The notes beneath the pieces are model-generated. The model worked only from the letters and a program-made list of their open reading frames with translations, did no database searches and was not told the DNA's origin. Shown piece by piece: positions 15,941-24,991 of a stretch of 64,000 nucleotides of DNA. Where the stretch lies: the NCBI RefSeq assembly GCF_900101745.1, contig NZ_FNAD01000016.1:94408-158407 (forward strand), read 5' to 3'. The position numbers were made by a program, and so were the translations under genes. This DNA is from Glycomyces harbinensis. Its GTDB lineage: Bacteria > Actinomycetota > Actinomycetes > Mycobacteriales > Micromonosporaceae. How positions within the stretch are numbered: the first letter of the stretch is position 1; each line of letters opens with the position of its first letter.

Positions 15941-17233
15941 TCACGCGGGCCGCGCGCCGGTGCGCTCCGATTCGAGCGCGGTGCGGCCGATCAGTTCGAC
16001 GACGGCGGCGAGCACCGCGACGACGAGGGCGATCGTGACGACGCCCGAGACGCCCGGGTGTCGCCACAGGACGATCCAGAGCAGGCCCCCGACGACCAGG
16101 AGCGCTTCGACGGCGCGGCGGTGGCGGTGGACGAGGCCGCCTGCGGCGCCGAACGTGAACCCGGCTGCGGCGAGGCCGCGGGCGGCCCCGTTCCGGGCCG
16201 AGGCGCCGAGGCGGCGCGAACCCCGGGCGGCCGCTCCCGGCCCGAGGAGCCAGCAGGCGAGGGCGACGATGAGCGCGAGCACCGTGACGGTCTGCGCGGC
16301 GCCCTTGAGGAAGCGGGTGATCGTGTCGTAAACGTTGACCGCGGCCTGCTGGGACTGGACCGAGTCGCCCAGGCCCGCGAGGTAGGCGCCGCGCCCGATC
16401 ACCAGGGCGGCGGACAGCAGCAGCATCCCGGCGGCGAGGCACAGCGCGCCGACGAGCAGGCCGCGGCGGCGGTCGGGCGCGAGGGCGATGCCGGCGGCCA
16501 GGAGCGCGAGCCCGGCGAACGGCAGGACCCAGGAGGCGGCGTCGAGCAGCGACGCGGCGGTCCGCAGCTTCGGGAACGCCTCGGACTGGGCGACGGTGAA
16601 CGACACCGACATCGCCGGGATGCGTTCGGCCAGTGCGAAACCGGAGTCGACCAGGCGGTCCTTCACTTGCAGCAGCACCGGCCCGAGGTCGAGCACGAGG
16701 TCCTGGCCCTGGAGTTGCAGCGCGCCGCCGGACTGCCCGGTGAGGAGGCCGACGAGCGCGACGTGGGCGGTGCGGGTGGCCTCGCGCCACAGCTCGGTGA
16801 ACTGCTCGGAGTGGACGACGGTGGTGACCTGCTTGTCGATGAAGGAGTTGATCCCTGACGCGAGCGGGCCCGAGAGGCGGCCGAGGACGTCGGGGGCGCC
16901 CCTGGTCTGGACCGCGGCTATCGCCTCGTCCACGAGCCCTTCGACGTCCAGGGTCTCCTGGATCGCGGCGTTGACGCGGAAGGCGACGGCCGCGCGGATC
17001 TCCGCGTCGGCGTACAGCGGCTCCATGGTGTCGACGAACCGGTCGGTGTTGAGGACCTGGTTGCGCGCGAACACGGTCATGGCGGCGAGCACGAGGACGA
17101 CGGCGGCCAGCGCGAGCAGGAGGACGGCGCCGGACCAGCGCGCCCCGCGGCGGGCCCGGCCGCCGCCGGCGACCTGCGCGCGGAGGCGTTCGAGCTCGTC
17201 GCGCTCGGCCCGGTTCAATCCCGCGTCGGACAT
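15941..17233 (-). CDS. Membrane protein of unknown function
   Basis: A 430-residue protein. A charged cytoplasmic N-terminus (1-31, possible short coiled coil RAERDELERLRAQVA) leads into a first helix at about 32-55. A large extracytoplasmic domain of about 170 residues starts NQVLNTDRFVDTMEPLYADA. Four or five further hydrophobic helices lie between 225 and 415. The NTDRFV motif recurs in actinobacterial proteins annotated only as membrane proteins. I assign no function. Confidence 0.75.
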   Translation of the reverse strand: MSDAGLNRAERDELERLRAQVAGGGRARRGARWSGAVLLLALAAVVLVLAAMTVFARNQVLNTDRFVDTMEPLYADAEIRAAVAFRVNAAIQETLDVEGLVDEAIAAVQTRGAPDVLGRLSGPLASGINSFIDKQVTTVVHSEQFTELWREATRTAHVALVGLLTGQSGGALQLQGQDLVLDLGPVLLQVKDRLVDSGFALAERIPAMSVSFTVAQSEAFPKLRTAASLLDAASWVLPFAGLALLAAGIALAPDRRRGLLVGALCLAAGMLLLSAALVIGRGAYLAGLGDSVQSQQAAVNVYDTITRFLKGAAQTVTVLALIVALACWLLGPGAAARGSRRLGASARNGAARGLAAAGFTFGAAGGLVHRHRRAVEALLVVGGLLWIVLWRHPGVSGVVTIALVVAVLAAVVELIGRTALESERTGARPA

Positions 17234-17457
17234 GTCCCGGCTCCTTCGCTCGACGGCCGGGCCGATGCGCGCGCCGTCGCGGCGTTGCCGCCGATGACCG
17301 TGCCCATGTCCCGACTCCCCTGTCCGAAGGCGACCGCGCCTCGCAGAAGTCGACGGTAAGCGCCGTGCGGGGGCCGGAGGCGGTGATTCGGCAATTCCGG
17401 GGCGCCGCGGACGCGAAGAGGCCCGGCCGCCGTCGCGGCCGGGCCTCGGATCGTGCG
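17234..17457. other. Non-coding gap before the MITE
   Basis: Together with the MITE this makes a 388-base stretch without a gene. It holds the upstream region of the membrane-protein gene and the hairpin at 17418-17447. I see no ORF with coding character, no RNA gene and no clear promoter boxes in the rest. Confidence 0.5.
17418..17447. terminator. Strong hairpin, probable original operon terminator
   Basis: GAGGCCCGGCCG (17418-17429) pairs perfectly with CGGCCGGGCCTC (17436-17447) around a 6-base loop. It stands about 175 bp beyond the Gfo/Idh stop. Without the 168-bp element it would directly follow that gene, so it is likely the operon's own terminator pushed away by the insertion. Confidence 0.65.
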
Positions 17458-17625
17458 TTAGGGCCTGTCCTGCGAATCAGGGCGAGGCGGTATCCGAGTC
17501 CATTCGTTCGCTCGCAAGGCGGAGGGGCCGCTGCATACCGGTGTTGTATGCAGCGGCCCCGACAACGAAGCGAGCGGGCGAATGGGCCGGATAACGACCG
17601 TTCAGATTCGCAGGACCGGCCCTAA
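17458..17625. mobile_element. MITE-like element with nested inverted repeats
   Basis: A 168-bp element ends in 21-bp inverted repeats (17458-17478 and 17605-17625, 20 of 21 match) with TA at each outer edge, as in a TA target duplication. Inside, CCATTCG and CGCTCGC near 17500 pair with GCGAGCG and CGAATGG near 17572-17585. At the centre a perfect 15-bp hairpin (17524-17538 with 17546-17560) has a 7-base loop. It codes for nothing. The right terminal repeat supplies the TAG stop of the Gfo/Idh gene. IS630/Tc1-like or IS5-like parentage is possible. Confidence 0.75.
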
Positions 17626-18794
17626 ACGGCGGTCCAGCGGCTGTCGTCGCCGGCGCTCGCCTCGACCGCCGCGAGGACGCGCTGCACTTGGAGCGCGTCG
17701 GCGAAGGACGGGGTGGGCTGCTCGCGGTTCGCGACGGCCTCCACGAGGTCGACCACCTGGTGGGTGAAGCCGTGCTCGTAACCGAGCCCGTGGCCGACCG
17801 GCCACCAGTTGCCCGTGTAGGGGTGCTCGGGCTCGGTGGCCTGGATGCGTCGGAAGCCCGCGTTGGGCTCGTCGGCCGCGTCGTAGAACCACAGCGAGTT
17901 CATGTCCTCGAAGTCGAACGCGAGGGAGGCCTTGGAGCCGTTGAGCTCCACGCGCATCGCGTTCTTGCGGCCGAGTGCGAACCGGGTCGCCTCGAAGACG
18001 CCGACGGCGCCGCCCTCGAACCGGGCGGTGAACATCGCGGCGTCGTCCACGGTGACCGGGCCCTTCGGCCCGTCGGTGCCGCCGTGGCCGCCCAGGCCGA
18101 CGAAGTCGCCGCCGACGGGGCGCTCCTTGACGAACGTCTCCATCAGCGCCGAGACGCCGGTGACGTTCGTCCCCGAGATCCACTGCGCCGCGTCGATGAT
18201 GTGCGCGCCGATGTCGCCCAGGGAGCCCGAGCCGGACTTCGCCTTGTCGAGGCGCCAGGTCAGCGGCGCGTTCTCGTCGGTGAGCCAGTCCTGGAGGTAC
18301 TGGGCGCGCACGTGGCGGATCGACCCGAGCGCACCGGATTCGACCAGGCGCTTCGCGAGCGAGAGCGCGGGTGTGCGGCGGTAGCTGAAGCCGCACATGG
18401 CGAACGCGCCGCGGGCCTTGGCGGCCTCGGCGGCGGCCGTCATGCGCTCGGCCTCCTCCACCGAGTTCGCCAGGGGCTTCTCGCACAGGACGTGCTTGCC
18501 CGCTTCGAGTGCGGCGATCGCGATCTCGGCGTGCAGGTCGCCGGGGACGCAGATGTCGATCAGGTCGATGTCGTCGCGTTCGATCAGGCGGCGCCAGTCG
18601 GTCTCGTGCGAGTCCCAGCCGAGTTTCGCGGCGGCCGCGGCGACGCGTTCGGGGTCGCGCCCGGCGACCGCGGTCATGCGGGGCGCGAGGGGCAGGTCGA
18701 AGAAGCGCGGCGCGGTGCGCCACGCGTGCGAGTGGGCCGCGCCCATGAAGGCGTAGCCGATCATGCCGACGTTCAGGGACTGGGTTTCGCTCAC
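17622..18794 (-). CDS. Gfo/Idh/MocA oxidoreductase
   Basis: A 390-residue sugar dehydrogenase-like protein. The Rossmann turn is GMIGYAFMGAAHSHAW and the cofactor/substrate motif is HVLCEKPLANSVEEAERM. The second-domain signature GSGSLGDIGAHIIDAAQWI holds the usual catalytic-region Asp and His. The GTG start has GAGGAG 5 nt upstream and overlaps the preceding gene's TGA. Its TAG stop lies inside the MITE terminal repeat. Likely acts on a sugar or cyclitol together with the second Gfo/Idh and ThuA proteins of this operon. Confidence 0.92.
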   Translation of the reverse strand: MSETQSLNVGMIGYAFMGAAHSHAWRTAPRFFDLPLAPRMTAVAGRDPERVAAAAAKLGWDSHETDWRRLIERDDIDLIDICVPGDLHAEIAIAALEAGKHVLCEKPLANSVEEAERMTAAAEAAKARGAFAMCGFSYRRTPALSLAKRLVESGALGSIRHVRAQYLQDWLTDENAPLTWRLDKAKSGSGSLGDIGAHIIDAAQWISGTNVTGVSALMETFVKERPVGGDFVGLGGHGGTDGPKGPVTVDDAAMFTARFEGGAVGVFEATRFALGRKNAMRVELNGSKASLAFDFEDMNSLWFYDAADEPNAGFRRIQATEPEHPYTGNWWPVGHGLGYEHGFTHQVVDLVEAVANREQPTPSFADALQVQRVLAAVEASAGDDSRWTAV

Positions 18795-19912
18795 TGACGC
18801 TCCTCTTTGTGGCTCAGGGCATCGCGGACGGATGACCACGCTTTCATGACGGCGAGCACGTCCGCGTCGCGCTCGGTCGCGAGCGCGGCGTCGTAGGAGC
18901 GGTCGAGCACGTCGTCGATCACGACTCGCCGTCCCTGCGAAGCGCTCTGCGTCGCGGCTTCGACCATAGCCAGGCTCATGACGTTGGCGTGCACGCGCCC
19001 CATCGGTTCCCGGCCGTGGCGCAGTGCCGCGACGAACTCGCGCAGCGAGCCCGCGATCTCCTGGCCGGGGTCGTCCACGGCCTCGGCCGCGTCCTCGTCG
19101 GGGTCGGCGCCGGGTTCGCCCTCGCCGTCCCACAGCACGGAGCCGCGCTCGGCCGAGATCCGCCAGGAGCCGTTCCAGGAGGTCTCGAAGCCGGGGCTGC
19201 ACCAGCTGCCGTTGAAGACGAAGCGGGCCCCGCCCTCCATGGCGAAGACGGCGGTCGCGGCCGCGTCGCCGGCGTACCAGCTCCAGGCGGGGTTGTACTC
19301 CTCGCAGGAGACCGAGACGGGGTCGGCGTCGAGGAGGAACCGGGCCATGTCGAACTGGTGGATGGCCATGTCGAGCAGGAGCGGGCTGTCCATCTCGTCG
19401 CGGAAGCCGCCGAAGTGCGGCGCCTTGTAGAAGTCGACCGCGACGATCCCGACGGCGCCCAGCGGTGCGAGGCGGCGCTTGGCCGCGTGGAGCGAGCGGT
19501 GGTAGCGGCGGGACTGGCTGACCATGAACAGCTCGCCGGTGTGCTCGGCCGCGGCGGTGAGGGACAGGCCCTCGGCCACGCTGGCCGCGACCGGCTTCTC
19601 CCCCAGGACCGGGATGCCGGCGAGGAGGGCCGCGGTCGTGACCGGGTGGTGCGCTTCGGGAATGGTCGCGTTGACGATGGCGTCGGCGCCCGCGCGGCGG
19701 GCGAGTTCGACCGCGTCGGACCCGAGTGCGAGGCCGGGGACGCCGATCTCCTCGGCGGCCGATTCGGCCGCGGCGGACGAGAGGTCGGCGATGCCGACGA
19801 GTTCGGTGTCGGCGGAGGCCTGGATGGTGCGGGCCCAGGCCCGCCCCATGCCGCCGGCGCCGACCACGACGAGTCGCAGCGGCCCGTCGGTCGTGACGGT
19901 GCGGAAGCTCAT
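18791..19912 (-). CDS. Gfo/Idh/MocA oxidoreductase
   Basis: A 373-residue protein. The nucleotide-binding motif is [20 protein letters not shown] and the EKP motif is [13 protein letters not shown]. The domain-two block is [19 protein letters not shown], with the conserved Asp and His. AAGGGAG is 10 nt upstream of the ATG, which overlaps the ThuA stop. The end overlaps the next Gfo/Idh start by 4 nt. Two different Gfo/Idh proteins in one operon suggest an oxidation/reduction couple, as in epimerisation of sugars through keto forms. Confidence 0.9.
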   Translation of the reverse strand: MSFRTVTTDGPLRLVVVGAGGMGRAWARTIQASADTELVGIADLSSAAAESAAEEIGVPGLALGSDAVELARRAGADAIVNATIPEAHHPVTTAALLAGIPVLGEKPVAASVAEGLSLTAAAEHTGELFMVSQSRRYHRSLHAAKRRLAPLGAVGIVAVDFYKAPHFGGFRDEMDSPLLLDMAIHQFDMARFLLDADPVSVSCEEYNPAWSWYAGDAAATAVFAMEGGARFVFNGSWCSPGFETSWNGSWRISAERGSVLWDGEGEPGADPDEDAAEAVDDPGQEIAGSLREFVAALRHGREPMGRVHANVMSLAMVEAATQSASQGRRVVIDDVLDRSYDAALATERDADVLAVMKAWSSVRDALSHKEERQ

Positions 19913-20679
19913 CGCTCGAACGCTCCCTTGTAGCCCTGGCCGTTGAAGAAGTCGTCGGTCTCGTAGCGCAGCAGCGTCGGCGTCTCGCGTTCGCGGTCGG
20001 GCCTGGCCCATTCGATGCCGTTGGCGATCACGTGGTTGACGTCGGCGTGGTGGTAGACGGGGAAGTCCTGGTCGCCGGGGCTGAAGTAGAAGATCCGGCC
20101 GAATCCGCGGCGGTAGGTCATGCCGGAGCGGAAGACCTCGCCGCCGGTGAACCCACTGATGAAGACGAGCTCGTCGGGGGTGGGCACGTCGAAGTACTCG
20201 CCGTACATCTCCTGCTCGGGGATGACGATCGGGTTCGGGATGCCGCGCGCGATCGGGTGCTGGGGGTTGACGGTCCAGACCAGTTCGCGGTCGTGCTCGC
20301 TGCGCCAGCGCAGCGTGCAGGTGGTGCCCATGAGCTTCGTGAAGATCTTGGACCAGTGTCCGGAGTGGAGCACGATGAGCCCCATGCCGGCGAGGACGTG
20401 CTTGTGGACGCGCTCGACGACCTCGTCGCTCACCTCGTGGTGGGCCGCGTGGCCCCACCAGACGAGGACGTCGGTCTCGCCGAGCACGTCGCCGGTGAGG
20501 CCGTGCTCGGGCTCGTCGAGCGTGTGGGTGGTGATGGCGGCCTTGTCGCCGAGCCATTCGCCGACGCCCTTGGCGATGGCGCCGTGCATGCCGTCGGGGT
20601 AGCGCTCGGCCACGGACGCCTCGACTTGCTCGTGGCGGTTCTCGCCCCACACGACGACGCGGATCGGTTCGGTTGTCAT
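19909..20679 (-). CDS. ThuA-domain protein (trehalose-utilisation fold)
   Basis: A 256-residue class I glutamine-amidotransferase-like fold of the ThuA family. It opens [20 protein letters not shown], continues [19 protein letters not shown] and [13 protein letters not shown], and ends with [19 protein letters not shown]. The catalytic Cys of amidotransferases is absent, as usual in ThuA. Rhizobial ThuA acts with the Gfo/Idh-like ThuB on trehalose-type sugars; the same pairing is seen here. First structural gene after the LacI regulator. Confidence 0.9.
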   Translation of the reverse strand: MTTEPIRVVVWGENRHEQVEASVAERYPDGMHGAIAKGVGEWLGDKAAITTHTLDEPEHGLTGDVLGETDVLVWWGHAAHHEVSDEVVERVHKHVLAGMGLIVLHSGHWSKIFTKLMGTTCTLRWRSEHDRELVWTVNPQHPIARGIPNPIVIPEQEMYGEYFDVPTPDELVFISGFTGGEVFRSGMTYRRGFGRIFYFSPGDQDFPVYHHADVNHVIANGIEWARPDRERETPTLLRYETDDFFNGQGYKGAFER

Positions 20680-20701
20680 TTCGTCGGTCTCCTTCTGTTC
20701 C

Positions 20702-20730
20702 TGTTATGAGCGCGTTGTGAGCTTAAAAGA
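20702..20730. promoter_or_regulatory. Candidate LacI operator between lacI-like and thuA genes
   Basis: On the minus strand GCTCACAACGC and GCTCATAACAG lie in tandem, and TTTTAAGC (20721-20728) precedes them. The same TTTTAAGC octamer recurs at the -10 of the LacI gene's own promoter (21877-21884). The shared octamer and repeats suggest the local LacI protein binds here and at its own promoter. Confidence 0.4.
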
Positions 20731-21808
20731 CTTTCGGCGGGTCCGGGTGCGCTCCCGCGGCCGGATCGGTGCTGGACCGGACGACGAGTTCGGGCCGCAG
20801 CAGCAGGTGCTCGGGTTCGTCGGGCTGGTCGATGACGAGTCGGACGAGTTCGGCGGCGATGAGCGCGGAGGCCTGGCGGACCGAGGTGATGCCCACGGTG
20901 CCGAAGGACGTCAGCGGCGTGTCGTCGTAGCCGGTCACGGCGACGTCCCGGCCCGGCACGAGGCCGCGGCCCTGGAGCGCGATGACGACGCCGGCCGCGA
21001 GCTGGTCGGACTTGCAGATGATCGCGGTCGGCGGCGAGTCGAAGTAGTCGGTGGTGCGGTCGAGCAGTTCGGTCGCGATGCGGACGCCGGAGGCCAGGTG
21101 GCTGTCGGCGTGGATGATCCGGTCCTCGGCGACCGAGGAGGTGAGGCCGCGGCGCAGGCAGGCGTCGCGGTAGCCGATCTCGCGCTGGACCATGGTGATG
21201 CTGGAGTGGTTGGCGCCCACGAAGGCCAGTTCGCGGTGCCCCAGGTCGGCGACGTGGTCGACGGCCATCTCGATGCCGAGCGCGGCGTCGCCCTCGGCCC
21301 AGCTCCACGGGCTCGCGAACGCCTCTCCGGTACGGCCGTAGGCCGCGAACGGGATGCCGCGCTTGTGGAGTTCGACGGGGCGGGAGTCCTCGGCGCCGAC
21401 GTTGGAGATGACGAACCCGGCCACGGACTGGCCGAAGTACAGGTCCTCGCAGGCGGTCATGAGCGCCTCGGTGTCGAGTTCGGTGATGAGGGTGAGGTTG
21501 CGGTCGGCGTCCTGGCAGCCGACGGCGAGGTCGTGGAGGAACCGGTCCATGTACTGGTTGCCCGACTGGTCCGGCGGCGGGAGCACGTAGCCGATCTGGC
21601 GCGGCTGGGCGAGCCTGAGGCTGCGGGCGACCAGGTTGTTGCGGTAGCGCAGGTCGCGCATCGCGGCGTGGACCTTGTCCCGGGTCGCCTCGGCCACGAT
21701 CTGGGGCCGGTTGATGACGTTCGAGACCGTCATGACCGAGACGCCGGCGAGATCGGCGACGTCCGTCATGCTGGGCTTGCGCCGGGGGTCGGGCGGCTTG
21801 GGACTCAC
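20723..21808 (-). CDS. LacI-family transcriptional regulator
   Basis: A 361-residue regulator. The HTH is PSMTDVADLAGVSVMTVSNV (about 13-32), the hinge helix region includes NNLVARSLR, and a periplasmic-binding-protein-like sensor domain fills the rest (TAIICKSDQLAAGVVIAL, VTGYDDTPLTSFG). It is 43 bp upstream of the ThuA-Gfo-Gfo genes and in the same direction, so it probably represses its own operon in response to a sugar. Confidence 0.93.
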   Translation of the reverse strand: MSPKPPDPRRKPSMTDVADLAGVSVMTVSNVINRPQIVAEATRDKVHAAMRDLRYRNNLVARSLRLAQPRQIGYVLPPPDQSGNQYMDRFLHDLAVGCQDADRNLTLITELDTEALMTACEDLYFGQSVAGFVISNVGAEDSRPVELHKRGIPFAAYGRTGEAFASPWSWAEGDAALGIEMAVDHVADLGHRELAFVGANHSSITMVQREIGYRDACLRRGLTSSVAEDRIIHADSHLASGVRIATELLDRTTDYFDSPPTAIICKSDQLAAGVVIALQGRGLVPGRDVAVTGYDDTPLTSFGTVGITSVRQASALIAAELVRLVIDQPDEPEHLLLRPELVVRSSTDPAAGAHPDPPKVF

Positions 21809-21874
21809 GTCGGTCCTCCGTTCCGTCTCGGCGGGCGCGTGCTCGGCGGCGGTCCGGGTGACGCGCCGTCGGGG

Positions 21875-21904
21875 ATTTTAAGCATAAAGTCGCCGGGCGG
21901 TCAA
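21875..21904 (-). promoter_or_regulatory. Promoter of the LacI-ThuA-Gfo operon
   Basis: On the minus strand -35 TTGACC (21899-21904) and -10 TAAAAT (21875-21880) are separated by 18 bp. TTTA-agca-TAAA (21878-21889), an imperfect palindrome, overlaps the -10 side of the spacer and shares TTTTAAGC with the lacI-thuA gap, fitting autoregulation. Confidence 0.6.
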
Positions 21905-21943
21905 GCTCGAAAAAGGTTCGCGGCGCCTTGGCCGCGGCAGCGA

Positions 21944-21961
21944 TATTCCAGTACTAGAATA
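21944..21961 (+). promoter_or_regulatory. PadR operator over the -10 box
   Basis: TATTCCAGTACTAGAATA is an 18-bp palindrome with 8 of 9 base pairs matched. It contains TAGAAT (21955-21960), a -10 box 6 nt before the ATG of the PadR-fusion gene. Binding by PadR would block a leaderless transcript at its start. Confidence 0.62.
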
Positions 21962-21966
21962 AGAGG

Positions 21967-23124
21967 ATGACCGCAGCGTTGACCGACGGGGAGTTCACCG
22001 TGCTCGGCCTGCTCGTGGAGCGGCCGCGCCACGGGTACGAGCTGGAGCGGGTCATCGAGGAGCGCGGCGTCCGCGAGTGGACCTCGCTCGGCTTCTCCTC
22101 GATCTACTACGTGCTCGACAAGCTCGCCAAGCGCGGCCTCATCGAGGGGACCGGCGCGCCCGCCTCGGGCAGGTCGCGCGCGGTCTTCCGCGCGACGGAC
22201 GCGGGCCGGGCCCTGTGCGGGGCCGCGACGCGGGAGGCGCTGGCGGCGCGGGCGCCGCTGCGCTCCCGCGTCCTGATCGCCATGGCCAACAGCCCGGTCC
22301 TGCCGGACGCCGACGTGGCCGCCGCGCTGGCACTGCGACTGGAGGCGCTGCGCGAGCAGCTCAAGGAGGTCGCGGCGACCCGTTCGGCGCAGGAGCCGCT
22401 GCCCGCCTCCGCCGCGGCGATCTTCGACTACAGCGAGGCCATGCTCGCGGCCGATCTCGCATGGACCGAGACCACGCTGGCCGCATTCACCGAGGAGGGC
22501 ACCATGGACAAGTACGACGTCAAGAAGGCGCACCGGGCGCTGTACGCGCCGTCTGCCAAGGACTTCACGGTGGTGGAGGTGCCGGAGCTGCGCTACATCG
22601 CCGTCGACGGGCACGGCGATCCGAACACCTCCTCCGCGTACGCGGAAGCCGTCGAGACCCTGTACGGCGTGGCCTACACGCTCAAGTTCGCCAGCAGGAA
22701 CACCCTCGGGCGCGACTTCGTGGTCGCCCCGCTGGAAGGCCTGTGGCGAGCGGACGACCCCGCCGCGTTCACCAAGCGGAACAAGGGTTCATGGTCGTGG
22801 ACCATGATGATCGGCCAGCCGGAGTGGATCACCGGGGCGATGGTCCGCGACGCCGTCGAGACCGCCGCGAGGAAGCGGGGCAACCCCACGCTCGCCGACG
22901 TCCGACTGCTCACCCTCGCCGAGGGCGCCTGCGTCCAGATCATGCACGTCGGCTCCTACGACGACGAGGCCCCCGTGCTGGACCGGCTGCACCGCGAGTA
23001 CATGCCCGCCAACGGGTTCACCTTCAACGGCGACCACCACGAGATCTACCTCAGCGACCCGAGGCGGACCGCGCCCGCCAAGCTCAAGACCGTCCTCAGG
23101 CAGCCGGTCAGACCGGTCGGCTGA
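21967..23124 (+). CDS. PadR regulator fused to GyrI-like ligand domain
   Basis: A 385-residue fusion. Residues 1-175 are a PadR winged helix (FTVLGLLVERPRHGYELERV, FSSIYYVLDKLAKRGLIEGT) with the C-terminal Vir-like helices. From 180 on is a complete GyrI-like small-molecule domain beginning MDKYDVKKAHRALYAPSAKD and holding the KRNKGSWSWTMMIGQPEWIT block. In related genomes these are normally two adjacent genes; here the junction FTEEGTMDKYD is read through in one frame. The ATG directly follows AAGAGG and lies 6 nt from TAGAAT, so leaderless translation is likely. It is probably a drug or hydrophobe sensor that regulates itself. Confidence 0.88.
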   Translation: MTAALTDGEFTVLGLLVERPRHGYELERVIEERGVREWTSLGFSSIYYVLDKLAKRGLIEGTGAPASGRSRAVFRATDAGRALCGAATREALAARAPLRSRVLIAMANSPVLPDADVAAALALRLEALREQLKEVAATRSAQEPLPASAAAIFDYSEAMLAADLAWTETTLAAFTEEGTMDKYDVKKAHRALYAPSAKDFTVVEVPELRYIAVDGHGDPNTSSAYAEAVETLYGVAYTLKFASRNTLGRDFVVAPLEGLWRADDPAAFTKRNKGSWSWTMMIGQPEWITGAMVRDAVETAARKRGNPTLADVRLLTLAEGACVQIMHVGSYDDEAPVLDRLHREYMPANGFTFNGDHHEIYLSDPRRTAPAKLKTVLRQPVRPVG

Positions 23125-23130
23125 ACCGCC

Positions 23131-24282
23131 TCAGGCCGGCTCGGGGAACACGACCGTGACGAGCAGGCCCCCCTCGGGTTCGGAGACGGCGGCGAGGTCC
23201 GCCTCGTGGACCCGGGTGACCGAATCCACGATGGACAATCCGAGGCCCACGCCTCTGACCGACTCGATGCGGTCGCGGCCCTCGCCGCGCCGGAACGGCT
23301 GGAACAGCGCGTCGATCTCGTAGGCGGCCACCACCGGTCCCGTGTTCGCCACCGTCAGGCGGGCCCGCCGGTCCGCCGTCCCGGTCGCGACTCGTAGGGT
23401 CCCGCCCGAATGGTTGTGCCTGATGCCGTTGGCGATCAGGTTCGACACGAGGCGCTCCAGGAGCGCGGCGTCGCCGACGACCACGGCCTCGGCGGCCTCG
23501 GTCTCGACGGTCACCCCGGCGGCGTCGGCCTCGGCGGCGAACTGGGCGGCCACGTGCGCCACCACGTCGGCCAGGTCGACCGGCGCGGGATCGGCGGGCG
23601 CCTGCTCGCTCCCGGCGAGCGTCAGGAGGCCGTCGATGAGCCGCTCATGGCGCTCGTTGACCGCCAGCAGGTTCGCGGCCAGGTCCCGAATCCGGTGGTC
23701 GGCGCCGGGCTCGGCCGCGGCCACCTCGAGCAGGGTCCGGTTGATCGCCAGCGGCGTCTTCAGCTCGTGGGAGGCGTTCGCGACGAAGCGGCGCTGGCCC
23801 TCGAAGGCCCGGTCGAGGCGCCCGAGCATCCCGTCGAAGGTGTCGGCGAGGCGCTTGAGCTCGTCGCCGGGGCCCTTGAGGTTGATGCGCTCGTGCAGGG
23901 ACCGGTCGGCGACGCGCTTGGCGGTGTCGGTGATCGCGTCGATCGGGCGCAGCACCCGCGAGGCCATGAGGAAGCCCAACACGACGGCGAGCAGGCCCAC
24001 GACGACGAGCGCCGCGACCGACCAGATCAGGACCGCACGCAGGGTCGCGTCGTTGGCGGCCTCCTGGCGGTCGACCGCCATCTGGATGAACGACAGGAGC
24101 TCCTGCTCGTCCACCCCGAGCTGCGACCGCACCGCGAGGATCTCGTCCGTCGAGGCGCCGAAGTCGGGCAGGTTCTGTGCGATGCGGTCGCGCACGATCA
24201 GGTACACGACGGCGATGAGCACGGCCCCGGCGGCGAAGAACGCGCCGCCGTACCAGAGGGTCAGTCTCGTGCGCAGCTTCAT
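23131..24282 (-). CDS. Sensor histidine kinase
   Basis: A 383-residue membrane kinase. TM1 is about 13-30 and TM2 about 82-107, with a short extracytoplasmic loop between. A HAMP domain (RVLRPIDAITDTAKRVADRS) leads to the HisKA box FVANASHELKTPLAI, with His in the SHELKTP motif. The ATPase domain has the N box NLIANGIRHNHSG and G box GVGLGLSIVDSV. It overlaps the response regulator by 4 nt. Next to the adaptor-ABC operon, it probably senses a cell-envelope stress or antimicrobial. Confidence 0.94.
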   Translation of the reverse strand: MKLRTRLTLWYGGAFFAAGAVLIAVVYLIVRDRIAQNLPDFGASTDEILAVRSQLGVDEQELLSFIQMAVDRQEAANDATLRAVLIWSVAALVVVGLLAVVLGFLMASRVLRPIDAITDTAKRVADRSLHERINLKGPGDELKRLADTFDGMLGRLDRAFEGQRRFVANASHELKTPLAINRTLLEVAAAEPGADHRIRDLAANLLAVNERHERLIDGLLTLAGSEQAPADPAPVDLADVVAHVAAQFAAEADAAGVTVETEAAEAVVVGDAALLERLVSNLIANGIRHNHSGGTLRVATGTADRRARLTVANTGPVVAAYEIDALFQPFRRGEGRDRIESVRGVGLGLSIVDSVTRVHEADLAAVSEPEGGLLVTVVFPEPA

Positions 24283-24947
24283 GGGCGCTCCTCGCGGATC
24301 ACGTATCCCGAGCCCGGGAGGGTCTCGATGACGACGGGGTCGCCGAGCTTGCGGCGCAGCGTCATCATCGTCACTCGGACGACGTTCGTCGCAGGGTCGA
24401 TGTGCTCGTCCCAGACCTTCTCCAGCAGCCGCTCCGAGGACACGACGGCGGCGCCCGGGCGCATCAGCTCGGCGAGCACCCCGAACTCCTTCTTCGACAG
24501 CGGCACGTACCGCTCGCCGCGGAACACCTGGCGCCCGACCGTGTCGAGCCTGATCCCGGCGCGTTCGAGCACCGGCGGCGCGGCGGGCGAGGCCCGCCTG
24601 GCGAGCGCGCGCACGCGGGCGACGAGCTCGCTGAACGCGAACGGCTTCCCGAGGTAGTCGTCGGCGCCCAGGGACAGGCCCTTCACTCGGTCGTCGATCC
24701 CCGAGGAGACGGTGAGCATGAGGATCCGGGTCGCGTGCGGCCCGGCGACGATCTTGCGGGTGAGGTCGTCGCCGCCGACGCGCGGCAGGTCCCGGTCCAG
24801 GACCGCCACGTCGTAGTCGTACGCGGCCAGGCGCAGCCGCGCGGCGTCGCCGTCGTAGCAGACGTCGACGGCCATGCCCTCCGCGCGCAGGCCCTTCGCT
24901 ATCGCGTCCGCGAGCATCCGCTCGTCCTCCACCACCAGCACGCGCAT
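24279..24947 (-). CDS. OmpR-family response regulator
   Basis: A 222-residue regulator. In the receiver domain D51 in LDRDLP is the likely phosphoacceptor, with acidic VVEDE at the start and K in LGKPFAF. The C-terminal winged helix contains KKEFGVLAELMRPGAAVVSS and RVTMMTLRRKLGD. Start ATG 24947 gives the standard MRVLVVEDE N-terminus. It pairs with the downstream kinase gene and is divergent from the lipoprotein/ABC operon, with two tandem CGTAAG boxes between. Confidence 0.94.
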   Translation of the reverse strand: MRVLVVEDERMLADAIAKGLRAEGMAVDVCYDGDAARLRLAAYDYDVAVLDRDLPRVGGDDLTRKIVAGPHATRILMLTVSSGIDDRVKGLSLGADDYLGKPFAFSELVARVRALARRASPAAPPVLERAGIRLDTVGRQVFRGERYVPLSKKEFGVLAELMRPGAAVVSSERLLEKVWDEHIDPATNVVRVTMMTLRRKLGDPVVIETLPGSGYVIREERP

Positions 24948-24991
24948 GCCGCGTCCCTCCCGTCGCTCGCCGTCGAGTCTGCTCGGGCCCC

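Noticed and set aside
17458..17625. Integration site or phage attachment core
   Set aside because: No integrase or tRNA nearby; the symmetrical ends and TA edges fit a transposon-derived element better.
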